Shown in pieces: positions 50,718 through 59,957 of a DNA stretch of 64,000 nt. Under the pieces are notes generated by a model. The model was not told the origin of the DNA. It worked only from the letters and a program-made list of their open reading frames with translations, and ran no database searches. Position 1 is the stretch's first letter; each line of letters starts with the position of its first letter. The stretch comes from Simonsiella sp051414845 (lineage in GTDB: Bacteria > Pseudomonadota > Gammaproteobacteria > Burkholderiales > Neisseriaceae), in contig CP183313.1 in the NCBI GenBank assembly GCA_051414845.1, positions 1,488,001-1,552,000 of the forward strand, given 5' to 3'. Made by a program: the position numbers and the translations under genes.

Positions 50718-51917
50718 ATGAACAATAAACGCTTTCTCGCGCCCGCTATTGCCGCCATCGTGCTGTCTGCTTGCGCAACACAAAATCCCGCGCCTGTGGT
50801 AGACGGCAGCGGTACAGGTGTCAATACCAATACTTCTATTTATACCCCAAGCACCACAACCAACACGACCGCCAACAATCCATACGGCGCGGCACCATTC
50901 ACCCCTAGCGACACCACACCAGTTGTAGGCACTAATATTGGTACTGAAGCCTACCCTATTGTGCGCAATAACAACACGGTTTACACACCACCAGCGACCA
51001 ATACCAACAATACGGTCTACACCCCAAGCAATACTTACACGCCAGCACCAACCTACACGGGCAACTACTCGCCAGTAGACACCAACGCTACTTATCACAC
51101 GGTTACCACGGGCGATACGGTGTATAACATTTCTAAGCGCTACGGCATTAGCCAAGACCATTTACGCTCCTGGAATGGTTTGAGCGACAACACCATTAGC
51201 AAAGGTCAGCGTTTACGTGTTAAACCACAAAGCTACACTGGCACAGGCAATAGCAACAAAGATTACACCGTGCCCGCAACCAGCACTGGTAGCACACACC
51301 GTGTTGTTGTTGGCGATACGGTTTACAACATTTCCAAACGCTACGGTATTAGCCAAGAACAATTACGTTCACTTAATGGCTTAAATGGCAACAATATTCA
51401 AGTCGGTCAAGTATTGCGTTTAGGCAGCAACGCCATCGCACCATACACCGCACCTGCTAGCAATTCTTATGTTGCGCCTGTTGTCGCCCCAGTTGCAAGC
51501 ACACCAACAACCACCCCCGCCCCTGTTGCCGCAGCAACTCCTGCCACTAGAACCTTTCAATTTAGCAACTTAACTTGGCAATCTCCTTTACCAACAGGCA
51601 AAGTAAGCGAAAAATATAACCCAGTAAATCGCAGCATGAAATTTTCAGGCAGCCAAGGACAAGCCGTTCAAGCCGCAGCGGATGGTCAAGTCATTTTTAG
51701 CGGTACAGGTCCGCGCGGTTATGGCAATTTAGTGGTCGTGCAACACACACCACAATACTTAAGCGCATACGGCAACAACCAAACTTTAGCCGTTAAAGAA
51801 TTGCAACAAGTGAAACGTGGCGACACACTTGGTACCTTAGGCAGCTCAGGCAATTTATTGTTTGAAGTGCGCCAAGATGGTAAACCCATTGACCCATTAA
51901 GCTTTATGCAACTGTAA
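50718..51917 (+). CDS. nlpD: NlpD-like lipoprotein, two LysM domains and a degenerate LytM domain
   Basis: The lipoprotein signal is AIAAIVLSAC (Cys at 19). A Thr/Asn/Pro-rich linker runs to about 125. Two LysM repeats follow (HTVTTGDTVYNISKRYGIS at about 130; HRVVVGDTVYNISKRYGIS at about 193), then a C-terminal M23-type domain (about 290-399). The zinc ligands are missing: the usual HxxxD is replaced near NPVNRSMKF, and HxH by GNLLFEVR. So, like NlpD/EnvC of enterics, it probably activates an amidase (AmiC) rather than cutting peptidoglycan itself. It lies downstream of surE, its usual neighbour. Confidence 0.92.
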   Translation: MNNKRFLAPAIAAIVLSACATQNPAPVVDGSGTGVNTNTSIYTPSTTTNTTANNPYGAAPFTPSDTTPVVGTNIGTEAYPIVRNNNTVYTPPATNTNNTVYTPSNTYTPAPTYTGNYSPVDTNATYHTVTTGDTVYNISKRYGISQDHLRSWNGLSDNTISKGQRLRVKPQSYTGTGNSNKDYTVPATSTGSTHRVVVGDTVYNISKRYGISQEQLRSLNGLNGNNIQVGQVLRLGSNAIAPYTAPASNSYVAPVVAPVASTPTTTPAPVAAATPATRTFQFSNLTWQSPLPTGKVSEKYNPVNRSMKFSGSQGQAVQAAADGQVIFSGTGPRGYGNLVVVQHTPQYLSAYGNNQTLAVKELQQVKRGDTLGTLGSSGNLLFEVRQDGKPIDPLSFMQL

Positions 51918-51932
51918 AAGCTCAATCTATCA

Positions 51933-51969
51933 TTTTCAGGCAGCCTCGAAATTTTCAGGCTGCCTGAAA
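51933..51969. terminator. Inverted DUS pair after nlpD
   Basis: TTTTCAGGCAGCCT and TTTTCAGGCTGCCTGAAA face each other across a few bases. Confidence 0.5.
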
Positions 51970-52030
51970 CCCCTTGCATTCCACCTACCCTACCCCCATG
52001 TCCCCGTTTCACACACCAAAGGAAACCACC

Positions 52031-52975
52031 ATGAATCAACAAACCCTCTATCTCGCAGGCGGCTGTTTCTGGGGCGTAGAAGCCTATTTTCAACGCATAC
52101 ACGGCGTGTTAGACGCGCAATCAGGTTATGCCAACGGACAAACCGCCCACCCAACTTACGAACAAGTGTGTCGCGAAAACACAGGACACGCCGAAGCCGT
52201 CGCCATTACTTACGACAGCGATGAAGTCAGCCTGCAAACCCTATTGCGCCACTTCTTCCGCATTATTGACCCGACCACACTCAACCGCCAAGGCAACGAC
52301 GTCGGCGTACAATACCGCACAGGAATTTACTACACCAGCGACGAACAACTGCCGATTATTCAAGCCGCCATCGCGCAAGAACAACGCAAACACGCGCGCA
52401 AAATCGTGGTAGAAGTACAGCCACTAGCGCATTTCTATCCCGCCGAAGATTACCACCAAGACTATTTAGACAAAAATCCCAACGGCTATTGCCACATCAA
52501 TCTCTCCCTCGCGCAAGAACCCATGCTGCCTGAAAACGAATACAGCCAACCCAGCGACAGCCAATTGCAGCAAACCTTAACCGCCGAACAATATTACGTT
52601 ACCCAACAAAGCGGTACCGAACGCCCATTTTCCCACGCCTACAACCACTTATTTGAACGCGGCTTATATGTGGACATCGTCAATGGCGAACCCCTATTCA
52701 GCTCGCGCGACAAATACGATTCAGGCTGCGGCTGGCCCGCATTCAGCCGCCCGATTGCACCCGAAGCGGTCAACAACTACCGCGACACCACACACGGCAT
52801 GATACGCGTAGAAGTGCGCAGCCAAGCCGCCGATTCGCATTTAGGACACGTTTTCCCCGATGGGCTGCCTGAACGCGGCGGCTTGCGCTATTGCATTAAC
52901 GGCAACAGTTTACGTTTCATCCCCTATGAAAAACTAGACGAAGCAGGCTACGGTGCATATAAAGACTATGTGTAA
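52031..52975 (+). CDS. msrAB: Fused methionine sulfoxide reductase MsrA-MsrB
   Basis: The MsrA domain (about 1-165) has the catalytic GGCFWGVEAYF (Cys 11). The MsrB domain (about 180-314) has CGWPAFSRPI, DSHLGHVFPDG and the catalytic Cys in GLRYCINGNSLRF. ATG 52031 follows AAGGAAACC; longer in-frame starts lack homology. It repairs both methionine-S- and R-sulfoxide. Unlike Neisseria PilB/MsrAB it lacks the N-terminal thioredoxin domain and signal, so it should be cytosolic. The usual MsrB zinc CxxC pairs are not obvious. Confidence 0.95.
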   Translation: MNQQTLYLAGGCFWGVEAYFQRIHGVLDAQSGYANGQTAHPTYEQVCRENTGHAEAVAITYDSDEVSLQTLLRHFFRIIDPTTLNRQGNDVGVQYRTGIYYTSDEQLPIIQAAIAQEQRKHARKIVVEVQPLAHFYPAEDYHQDYLDKNPNGYCHINLSLAQEPMLPENEYSQPSDSQLQQTLTAEQYYVTQQSGTERPFSHAYNHLFERGLYVDIVNGEPLFSSRDKYDSGCGWPAFSRPIAPEAVNNYRDTTHGMIRVEVRSQAADSHLGHVFPDGLPERGGLRYCINGNSLRFIPYEKLDEAGYGAYKDYV

Positions 52976-53102
52976 CACCCTAGGCAGCCTTAAAATTTAT
53001 AAAAACTAATAAAAATTAAAAATTGATAAATTTTTACTAAAAACAACTAGCCATAAGAAATAAAAGCAGTTATCATTTAAGCATCAAACTTACTCAGGAA
53101 TC

Positions 53103-53357
53103 ATGATGCTTAAAACCCTCACTTTCGCGATTTTGCATTTCAGCGTCGCCTTTACCATCACTTATCTACTCACAGGCAGCATTGGCATCTCCAGCAGCGT
53201 TGCGCTAATTGAACCACTGGCAAATACCGTCGTTTTCTACTTCCATGAAAAAGCATGGAAACGCTTTGAACAAAAAAGTTCGTCCGCGCCACAGCCCTAT
53301 CGCAGCTGCGCCCACATGCCTACATTACAACTGTGGCATAAATTAAAACATCGCTGA
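53103..53357 (+). CDS. DUF2061 membrane protein
   Basis: The 84 residues have two hydrophobic helices (FAILHFSVAFTITYLLTG; SSSVALIEPLANTVVFYF) and the family pattern FHEKAWKR. It is a small inner-membrane protein of unknown function. The Gln/Ser-rich tail (KSSSAPQPYRSCAHM) extends past the domain. ATG 53103 or 53106 follows CAGGAA. Confidence 0.82.
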   Translation: MMLKTLTFAILHFSVAFTITYLLTGSIGISSSVALIEPLANTVVFYFHEKAWKRFEQKSSSAPQPYRSCAHMPTLQLWHKLKHR

Positions 53358-53391
53358 TTCAATTCCTACAACAGTCGTAGTAAAACGCACT

Positions 53392-53490
53392 CGTAAGGGC
53401 GGATTTTATATCCGCCTTTTTTGCTGTCAGAATTTTATTCATGAAATTCAATTCATAAAAAATAGGGCGGATATAAAATCCGCCCCTACG
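53392..53490. repeat. REP pair (GGGCGGATTTTATATCCGCC type)
   Basis: CGTAAGGGCGGATTTTATA (from 53392) and inverted ATAAAATCCGCCCCTACG (to 53490). The head is GTAA/GTAG. Each arm is palindromic, with about 48 bp between. Confidence 0.7.
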
Positions 53491-53508
53491 CAAGAAAATA
53501 GTCAGTTC

Positions 53509-53577
53509 GTAGTTTGGTTTGCAAACCCAACATTTTTTTAATATGCGCTATTTTGTTGGGTTAGCACCCCAACCTAC
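53509..53577. repeat. GTAG-headed REP pair (GTTGGGTT type), second copy
   Basis: GTAGTTTGGTTTGCAAACCC (from 53509) and inverted GGGTTAGCACCCCAACCTAC (to 53577). It is the same word as 31491-31560 with several differences. Confidence 0.68.
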
Positions 53578-53593
53578 TTTAGAGAGTACAAAG

Positions 53594-53632
53594 TTTTCAG
53601 GCAGCCTGAAACGAAGTTCAGCGAAGCTAAAA
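53594..53632. repeat. DUS-adjacent repeat, copy 4
   Basis: TTTTCAGGCAGCCTGAAA followed by CGAAGTTCAGCGAAGCTA, the inverse of the copies at 16681 and 16816. Confidence 0.6.
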
Positions 53633-53633
53633 A

Positions 53634-54902
53634 TTAATCTTCCTTGCGCTGCAACACCGCCGCAAAAAAGCCGTCTGCACCATGCTCAAACGTATTAGTT
53701 TGCAAATACACGCCTGTATTTAAATCAATTTTTTGCGCTGCCAACAAGTCGCTTGCGTTCAACAATTCAAAATCGGGATTGTTGTGCAAAAATGTGTCCA
53801 CTTGCTGCTCGTTTTCGTCGGGCAACACGCTGCACGTCGCGTAAATCAAACGTCCGCCCGCGCGCACCAATTGGCTTGCTGCCTGCAAAATGCTTTGCTG
53901 CTGCGACAATAATTGCGCCACGCTTTCGGGCGATTGGCGATATTTCAAATCAGGATTGCGGCGCAACGTCCCCAAACCCGAACACGGCGCATCTACCAAC
54001 ACGCGGTCGGCTTTGCCATTCAATCGCGCAATGCGTGGGTCGTGTTCGCTCTGAACGCGCTCGGGGTGGATATTGGTCAAGCCCGCGCGTGTCATGCGCG
54101 GTTTCAAATTCGCCAAGCGTTTCTCTGAAATATCAAAGGCATAGATGCGCCCTTTATTCGCCATTTGTGCGCCAATCGCCAGCGTTTTGCCGCCCGCGCC
54201 CGCGCAAAAATCCACCACAATTTCGCCGCGTTTCGCGCCCACCAATTGCGCCAACAGTTGGCTGCCCTCGTCTTGCACTTCCAATGTGCCGTCCAAAAAC
54301 AAGGAGTGTTTGTTCAACGCAGGTTTATCGGGAAAACGAATGCCGTGCGGCGCGAATGGCGTGGCGATTGCTTTCGGGAATTCGGTTTGCAGTTGAGCCA
54401 AAATTTTGTCGCGCTTGCCGTTCAAGCTATTGACGCGCACATCCAGAGGTGCAGGTTGCGCCACGCTGCGGCCAAACGATTGAATTTCTTCATCTTTCCA
54501 ATGTTTTTGCAATTTTTTGATTAACCATTCGGGCAATTCGGCAACGGTATTCAGGCTGCCAGAAAATTCCGCTTTACGCGCTTTCAGGCTGCTGACGAAT
54601 TCTTTTTCGCCATCGTCTTCGTTTAATAAATCTTCAAATTGCGAAATATTCATGCCGCGCCCAAAAATCAATGCCGCCAACGCCGCTTTGCGCGATTGCA
54701 CATGTGGGCGGCGCAGCGCGGCGGAAATTTTTTCATAATGGCGCAAGGCGGCAAACGCCGTTTCGGCGATTTCGTGGCGGTCGTTGCGACCGAGTTTTTT
54801 CTGTTCGCGCAGATAGTTAGATAACACAACGTCGGCTGGTTGTTTGAAAGTTAAGATTTCCGCCAACACGGCAGCGGCGTGATTTAATTGGGTTGCATTC
54901 AT
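53634..54902 (-). CDS. rsmB: RsmB/NOP2-family RNA cytosine-C5 methyltransferase
   Basis: The 422 residues have an N-terminal NusB-like helical part (HAAAVLAEILTFKQPADVVL), a PUA-like middle, and a SAM domain with DFCAGAGGKTLAIG (about 234-247). The two catalytic cysteines are in DAPCSGLGTLRRNP and YATCSVLPDEN. It methylates C967 of 16S rRNA or a similar site. Some Neisseriaceae annotate this shorter form as RsmB-like rather than RsmB proper. SGSLNTVAEL and SSLKARK overlap DUS-like bases. Confidence 0.92.
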   Translation of the reverse strand: MNATQLNHAAAVLAEILTFKQPADVVLSNYLREQKKLGRNDRHEIAETAFAALRHYEKISAALRRPHVQSRKAALAALIFGRGMNISQFEDLLNEDDGEKEFVSSLKARKAEFSGSLNTVAELPEWLIKKLQKHWKDEEIQSFGRSVAQPAPLDVRVNSLNGKRDKILAQLQTEFPKAIATPFAPHGIRFPDKPALNKHSLFLDGTLEVQDEGSQLLAQLVGAKRGEIVVDFCAGAGGKTLAIGAQMANKGRIYAFDISEKRLANLKPRMTRAGLTNIHPERVQSEHDPRIARLNGKADRVLVDAPCSGLGTLRRNPDLKYRQSPESVAQLLSQQQSILQAASQLVRAGGRLIYATCSVLPDENEQQVDTFLHNNPDFELLNASDLLAAQKIDLNTGVYLQTNTFEHGADGFFAAVLQRKED

Positions 54903-55087
54903 GGTTTCAGGCAGCCTGAAAAGTAAAAAAGGGGCGTATTTTAACGGTTTTTGTGGATTTGGGCGAATGTTGTTAGGCGCGCAGTTTGTTGTTTTTTCGC
55001 TGGATTTGAGATGATGAGTAAATTGTCAGGCTGCCGCTAAGCTGTTAAAATGCGCGTCTTTTGTTTTTGCCTGCGGGCGGTGAGTGT

Positions 55088-55975
55088 ATGTTTTATCAAC
55101 AAGCCAGTATTCCTGTTGCTGAGGCGCAAGCTGAAGCGTTTTCTGATGCGCTGATGGATTGTGGTGCTTTGTCAAGCGCGATTGAAGACGCTTATGCAGG
55201 CACGGATGAGGAACAACCGATTTTCGGCGAACCTGATATGCCGCAGCAGCAATTGTGGCAGCAAAGCCGCGTGGTGGCATTGTTTGATGAAACGGCGAAT
55301 GTGGCAGAAATTTTGGCGCAAGCGGCGCAACAAGTGGATTTGACGCTGCCTGAATACGCGCTGGAAAACATTGCGGAACAAGATTGGGTGCGTTTAACGC
55401 AGTCGCAGTTTGACCCAATTCGCATTTCTGAGCGTTTGTGGATTACACCGACTTGGCACGAAACGCCCGATAAAAATGCCGTGAATTTGCGCCTTGACCC
55501 CGGTTTGGCGTTTGGTACAGGCAGCCATCCAACCACGCATTTGTGTTTGCAATGGCTAGACCAAAATTTGCATGGCGACGAAAGTGTGTTGGATTATGGC
55601 TGTGGCTCGGGCATTTTGGCGATTGCTGCGCTGAAATTGGGTGCAGGTAGCGCGGTGGGCGTGGACATCGACCCACAAGCCTTGCTTGCCAGCAATGATA
55701 ATGCCGCGCAAAACGACGTTCATGCAGCCTTTTATTTGCCGAACGCACTGCCTGAAGGAGAATTTGATGTGGTGGTTGCCAACATTTTGGCCAATCCGTT
55801 GCGTATGCTGGGCGACATGCTGGCAAGTCGCACTAAAATAGGCGGACGCATTGTGTTGTCGGGAATTTTAGAAGAACAAGTTGAAGAGATGAGCGCGATT
55901 TATGCGCAATGGTTTGATATGCTGCCTGAAAAATTAGATAATGGCTGGGCATGTCTGAGTGGCGTAAAGCGTTGA
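55088..55975 (+). CDS. prmA: Ribosomal protein L11 methyltransferase PrmA
   Basis: The 295 residues have an N-terminal L11-binding domain (ASIPVAEAQAEAFSDALMDC), the linker, and a SAM domain with LRLDPGLAFGTGSHPTTHLC (about 135-154), VLDYGCGSGILAI (about 170) and VVANILANPL. It trimethylates L11. ATG 55088 follows GGCGGTGAG. The next gene lies 15 bp on, the usual prmA/zinc-ribbon arrangement. Confidence 0.96.
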   Translation: MFYQQASIPVAEAQAEAFSDALMDCGALSSAIEDAYAGTDEEQPIFGEPDMPQQQLWQQSRVVALFDETANVAEILAQAAQQVDLTLPEYALENIAEQDWVRLTQSQFDPIRISERLWITPTWHETPDKNAVNLRLDPGLAFGTGSHPTTHLCLQWLDQNLHGDESVLDYGCGSGILAIAALKLGAGSAVGVDIDPQALLASNDNAAQNDVHAAFYLPNALPEGEFDVVVANILANPLRMLGDMLASRTKIGGRIVLSGILEEQVEEMSAIYAQWFDMLPEKLDNGWACLSGVKR

Positions 55976-55990
55976 TATGGTTGAACAAAA

Positions 55991-56698
55991 ATGAGTAAAA
56001 TCAAAGTAAATTGCCCGCAATGTAAACAAGCAGTTGCGGTAGAAAAATCAGAATTGAATGCCACGCAAGGACGCGTGGATTGTCCGCATTGTGCGCATGT
56101 GTTTCATTTGGTGAAAAAGAGCAAAAAAGCGGCTGAATCTGCGCCTAAAGTGGATAAAGCGCAACCTGCCTATCGTGAACCACACGCCGATGATTTAAAA
56201 GACATTGAAGCGATGTTCCGCAAAGCAGAAACCCTGGATACACACGCAAGCAAGTCTCAAACGCCGTTGGCTTATCGCATCCCTAAAGCACCCAACAAAA
56301 AGCCCAAGTTTGCTGAAGTGGGCAGCGAAGCATTTGCATTTAATTTGCTCGACCGTGATAGTATCAATGCGCAAATGCCGCAAGTTTCAGTGAAACCTGC
56401 CAGCAATGCCGCCATGCCGATTCCTGCGTCGCGTACTGGTGAACAACAAAATAATATTACGATTCATACCGATAGCTTGGTATTTACCTTAATGGGCGAC
56501 GGTCAAAATCCAATGGCGGGTTTGACGCAACCGCAAATGATGCCAAGCACACAATTAGCCAATGGCATGGTTGCCGCGGCACCTACGCCAATAGCGGTCG
56601 CTGTTGCGCAAAATGAAACCAATTGGACGATTGCGACGATTGCGGCGTTGATTGTATTGATTTTGCAACTGTTTTACTTGATTATGATGCTGATATAA
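55991..56698 (+). CDS. MJ0042-type zinc-ribbon membrane protein
   Basis: Of its 235 residues, the N-terminal zinc ribbon has CPQCKQAV and CPHCAHVF (about 8-40), the MJ0042 finger. A low-complexity region follows, then a C-terminal helix (WTIATIAALIVLILQLFYLIMMLI). Similar proteins (DUF3426-like) follow prmA in other beta-proteobacteria but usually carry a longer periplasmic domain; here the chain stops at the membrane helix. Role unknown. Co-transcription with prmA is likely. Confidence 0.88.
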   Translation: MSKIKVNCPQCKQAVAVEKSELNATQGRVDCPHCAHVFHLVKKSKKAAESAPKVDKAQPAYREPHADDLKDIEAMFRKAETLDTHASKSQTPLAYRIPKAPNKKPKFAEVGSEAFAFNLLDRDSINAQMPQVSVKPASNAAMPIPASRTGEQQNNITIHTDSLVFTLMGDGQNPMAGLTQPQMMPSTQLANGMVAAAPTPIAVAVAQNETNWTIATIAALIVLILQLFYLIMMLI

Positions 56699-56712
56699 GC
56701 AGCATCGAAACC

Positions 56713-56744
56713 ATTCAGGCTGCCTTGTTTTCAGGCAGCCTGAA
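56713..56744. terminator. Inverted DUS pair
   Basis: TTCAGGCTGCCTTG and TTTTCAGGCAGCCTGAA between the zinc-ribbon gene and argA. Confidence 0.5.
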
Positions 56745-56765
56745 ATTATTTATATACTCAAAACC

Positions 56766-58085
56766 ATGATAACCCACAACCATTTTGCCCAAGATTTCCG
56801 CGAAGCCGCGCCGTATATTCATTACTTGCGCAGCAAAACCATTGTGGTCGGCATTTCCAGCCGCGTTCTGCTTTCAGGCTGCCTGAACGCTTTGGCGGCA
56901 GATTTCAACTTGATTGCAGCATTGGGCATGAACTTGGTTTTGGTACACGGTTGCACGCAACAACTGCGCCAAATGTGTGAAGCACAACAACACACGCTGC
57001 ACAAACTGGACGATTATCACGTCATCGACGCACCCACTTTGCAATGCGCCAAACAAGTATGCGGACAAATTCAATTTGATTTGCAGGCAGCTTTATCGCT
57101 CGGTTACACGCACGCGCCGCAACGCCCACCGCGTTTGCGCACCGCCAGCGGCAATTATTTAACCGCTAAACCCTTGGGTGTATTGAATGGCGTGGACATG
57201 CACTACGCAGGACAAGTACGCAAAGTTGATACCGACGCTATTCGACAACATTTGGCGCATCATGCCATCGTATTGATTAGCCCAATCGCCGCTTCACCTG
57301 TTGGACAAATATACGCTTTAACCATGCGCGACACAGCACAAGCCGTCGCGATTGCCTTGAAAGCAGAAAAATTGATTTTTCTAACCGAACACGCAGGTAT
57401 TTTAGACACACAACAGCACACCTTGTCCAATTTAAGCGCGCAAGAAGCGCAAACTTTATTAGACAACGGACAGACGCTGCCTGAACAACGCGCTTTATTG
57501 TCCACCGCCATTCATGCTGTGCAACAAGGTATTGCGCGCGTGCAAATCCTTTCAGGCAGCCAAAATGGTAGCCTAATCAATGAATTATTTACCAGACAAG
57601 GTTCTGGCACATCCATCGCGCGCGACAATTTCATGCAAATTCGCACCGCGCAAGAACGCGATATCGCAGACATCATCGCGCTGATTCGCCCTTTGGAAGA
57701 ACGCGGCATTTTGGTACACCGCAGCCGCGCTTATCTCGAAGCGCATATTCACGAGTTTTCCGTTTTAGAACACGACCGCCAAATGTATGGCTGCGTCGCA
57801 CTCAAACAGTTTGCAGGCAGCCTGAATGCCGCAGAATTGGCGTGTTTAGTGGTATCCGACCAAGTGCGCGAAGGCGGTTATGGCGACGCTTTATTGGCGC
57901 ATGTGGTGGCGCAAGCGAAAAAGCTAGGTAAAGCCCAATTATTCGCGCTGTCCACACAAACGGCAGATTGGTTTTTGGAACACGGTTTTCAGGCAGCCGA
58001 AGTTGCCGACTTGCCACCCGAACGCCAAGCGCAATATCATCAAAACGCACGACAGTCTAAGGTGTTTGTGTTACCGTTGGATTGA
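56766..58085 (+). CDS. argA: Amino-acid N-acetyltransferase (N-acetylglutamate synthase)
   Basis: The 439 residues have an N-terminal amino-acid-kinase fold (SKTIVVGISSRVLLSG; NLVLVHGCTQQLRQM) that binds arginine for feedback control, and a C-terminal GNAT domain (about 295-435) with LVVSDQVREGGYGDALLAHV as acetyl-CoA site. It makes N-acetylglutamate, the first arginine intermediate. Several DUS stretches are in the gene (SGCLNALAAD; FAGSLNAAEL). It is convergent with leuA across a DUS terminator. Confidence 0.95.
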   Translation: MITHNHFAQDFREAAPYIHYLRSKTIVVGISSRVLLSGCLNALAADFNLIAALGMNLVLVHGCTQQLRQMCEAQQHTLHKLDDYHVIDAPTLQCAKQVCGQIQFDLQAALSLGYTHAPQRPPRLRTASGNYLTAKPLGVLNGVDMHYAGQVRKVDTDAIRQHLAHHAIVLISPIAASPVGQIYALTMRDTAQAVAIALKAEKLIFLTEHAGILDTQQHTLSNLSAQEAQTLLDNGQTLPEQRALLSTAIHAVQQGIARVQILSGSQNGSLINELFTRQGSGTSIARDNFMQIRTAQERDIADIIALIRPLEERGILVHRSRAYLEAHIHEFSVLEHDRQMYGCVALKQFAGSLNAAELACLVVSDQVREGGYGDALLAHVVAQAKKLGKAQLFALSTQTADWFLEHGFQAAEVADLPPERQAQYHQNARQSKVFVLPLD

Positions 58086-58086
58086 A

Positions 58087-58144
58087 GTTTTCAGGCAGCC
58101 TGAAACACAAAAAAAGAGCTTTCAGGCTGCCTGAAAACTCTTTT
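58087..58144. terminator. Bidirectional DUS terminator between argA and leuA
   Basis: Two facing DUS copies. The second sits in AAGAGCTTTCAGGCTGCC with CTCTTTT after it, a longer hairpin with a T tract. Convergent genes on both sides. Confidence 0.82.
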
Positions 58145-58156
58145 CTATTACTCAAA

Positions 58157-59947
58157 TTAAATCGTATCGCCTTGCGCTTTGATTTTTTCCACATTGCTGG
58201 ACAATTTAGACAAAGCCGACAAATAAGCCTTCGCTGTTGCCACCAAAACATCGGTATCCGAACCTTGACCGTTTGCGACTTTATTGTCTTTTGCCAAACG
58301 CACCATCGTTTCGCCTTGGCTTTCCGTGCCTTTGGTCACCGCGTTCACCGAATAAATTTCCAGCACCGCGCCCGATTGCGCCACGCTTTCAATCGCTTTG
58401 AAAATCGCATCCACAGGACCCGAACCCGTCGCTTCGGCACGATGTTCTGCGCCATCTACGCTAAACACAATTTCCGCGCGTGGCAATTCGCCCGTTTCGG
58501 TAACAATATATTGCGAAATGAATTTGTAGCTGTCTTGCGACAAATTAGACATTTCGTCCGAAACCAGCGCGTGCAAATCTTCATCAAAAATTTCACGTTT
58601 TTTGTCCGCCAATTCTTTGAAACGCGCAAACGCTGCATTCAACGCCTCTTCGCTGTCCAATTCAATGCCCAATTCCGCCAATTTCGTTCTGAACGCGTTG
58701 CGACCCGACAATTTGCCCAAAGTCAAACGATTTGCCGCCCAACCCACTGATTCAGCAGACATAATTTCATAGGTTTCGCGATGTTTCAACACGCCGTCTT
58801 GGTGAATACCGCTTTCGTGTGAGAACGCGTTTGCGCCCACCACCGCTTTATTCGGCTGCACAGGATAGCCCGTAACCGTAGAAACCAATTTGGACGCAGG
58901 CACGATTTGTGTCGTGTCAATGCCCGTTTCAAAGCCGAACACGTCGTGGCGCACTTTCAACGCCATCACGATTTCCTCCAACGACGCATTGCCCGCGCGC
59001 TCACCCAAGCCATTGATTGTACATTCAATTTGTCGTGCACCGCCTTGCGCCGCCGCCAGCGAATTCGCCACCGCCAAGCCCAAATCGTTGTGGCAATGCG
59101 CCGACCAAACCACTTTGTCGCTGTTTGGTGTTTTGGCAATCAATTCGCGGAAAAACGCTTCGGTTTTGTGCGGAATGGAATAGCCAACGGTATCGGGAAT
59201 GTTAATCGTCGTCGCGCCCGCCTCAATCACCGCACCGCAAATTTCCGCCAAGAAATCAATTTCCGAACGCAATGCGTCTTCGCAAGAAAATTCCACATCA
59301 TCGGTGTATTCTTTGGCGATTTTTACCGCTTTTACCGCGTTTTCAATCACTTGCGCGGGTTTCATTTTCAATTTGTGTTCCATGTGAATCGGGCTGGTGG
59401 CGATAAACGTGTGAATACGACGTTTCGGCGCAGGGGCTAATGCCTCGCCCGCGCGACGAATATCACGTTCTACCGCACGACACAACGAGCAAACAGTTGA
59501 ATTTTTAATCGTTTGCGCGATTTCATTCACCGCCGCCCAATCGCCTTCGCTGGCAGCGGCGAAACCTGCCTCAATCACGTCCACGCCCATTTTTTCTAAT
59601 TGGCGTGCCACGCGCAATTTTTCTTCTTTGGTCATGGCGGCGCCAGGGGATTGTTCGCCGTCGCGCAGCGTGGTGTCGAAAATGATAACGCGATTATTGG
59701 TGTTCATGGTTTGCTTTTCCAATTCAGGCTGCTGATATATAAAGGCATTTAAATCCAAAGGACGACCTTGCGCCTCAGCCAATGCCGTTAATTTCTGCAA
59801 TTGCGACAAGGGCAACGAACCTCGCGTGCGCCATTTATAAATGGCAGCAGTGCTGGTTGGGTTATTGGGGTCTTGTTGTTTTAAAGCGTCTGCTAAGGCA
59901 TTAACGCCACCGAAATAAGCAATCAGGCGATCGATGTCCAGTTGCAT
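58157..59947 (-). CDS. leuA: 2-isopropylmalate synthase with in-frame N-terminal HTH domain
   Basis: From ATG 59707 this is a normal 516-residue LeuA: FDTTLRDGEQSPGAAM at the start, metal ligands in SAHCHNDLGLAVANS, and a C-terminal leucine-feedback domain. It condenses acetyl-CoA with 2-ketoisovalerate. The same frame extends 80 codons upstream to 59947 without a stop. That part reads MQLDIDRLIAYFGGVNALAD and AAIYKWRTRGSLPLSQLQKL, a Cro/YdaS-like HTH. A DUS-like CAGCAGCCTGAA sits at the join (YQQPELEKQT) and GGAAAAGC precedes ATG 59707. So the locus may make a fusion, separate LeuA, or both. Confidence 0.9.
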   Translation of the reverse strand: MQLDIDRLIAYFGGVNALADALKQQDPNNPTSTAAIYKWRTRGSLPLSQLQKLTALAEAQGRPLDLNAFIYQQPELEKQTMNTNNRVIIFDTTLRDGEQSPGAAMTKEEKLRVARQLEKMGVDVIEAGFAAASEGDWAAVNEIAQTIKNSTVCSLCRAVERDIRRAGEALAPAPKRRIHTFIATSPIHMEHKLKMKPAQVIENAVKAVKIAKEYTDDVEFSCEDALRSEIDFLAEICGAVIEAGATTINIPDTVGYSIPHKTEAFFRELIAKTPNSDKVVWSAHCHNDLGLAVANSLAAAQGGARQIECTINGLGERAGNASLEEIVMALKVRHDVFGFETGIDTTQIVPASKLVSTVTGYPVQPNKAVVGANAFSHESGIHQDGVLKHRETYEIMSAESVGWAANRLTLGKLSGRNAFRTKLAELGIELDSEEALNAAFARFKELADKKREIFDEDLHALVSDEMSNLSQDSYKFISQYIVTETGELPRAEIVFSVDGAEHRAEATGSGPVDAIFKAIESVAQSGAVLEIYSVNAVTKGTESQGETMVRLAKDNKVANGQGSDTDVLVATAKAYLSALSKLSSNVEKIKAQGDTI

Positions 59948-59957
59948 GGTTGTCCTC

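Noticed and set aside
50718..51917. Active M23 endopeptidase
   Set aside because: The HxxxD and HxH zinc ligands are absent, as in amidase activators.
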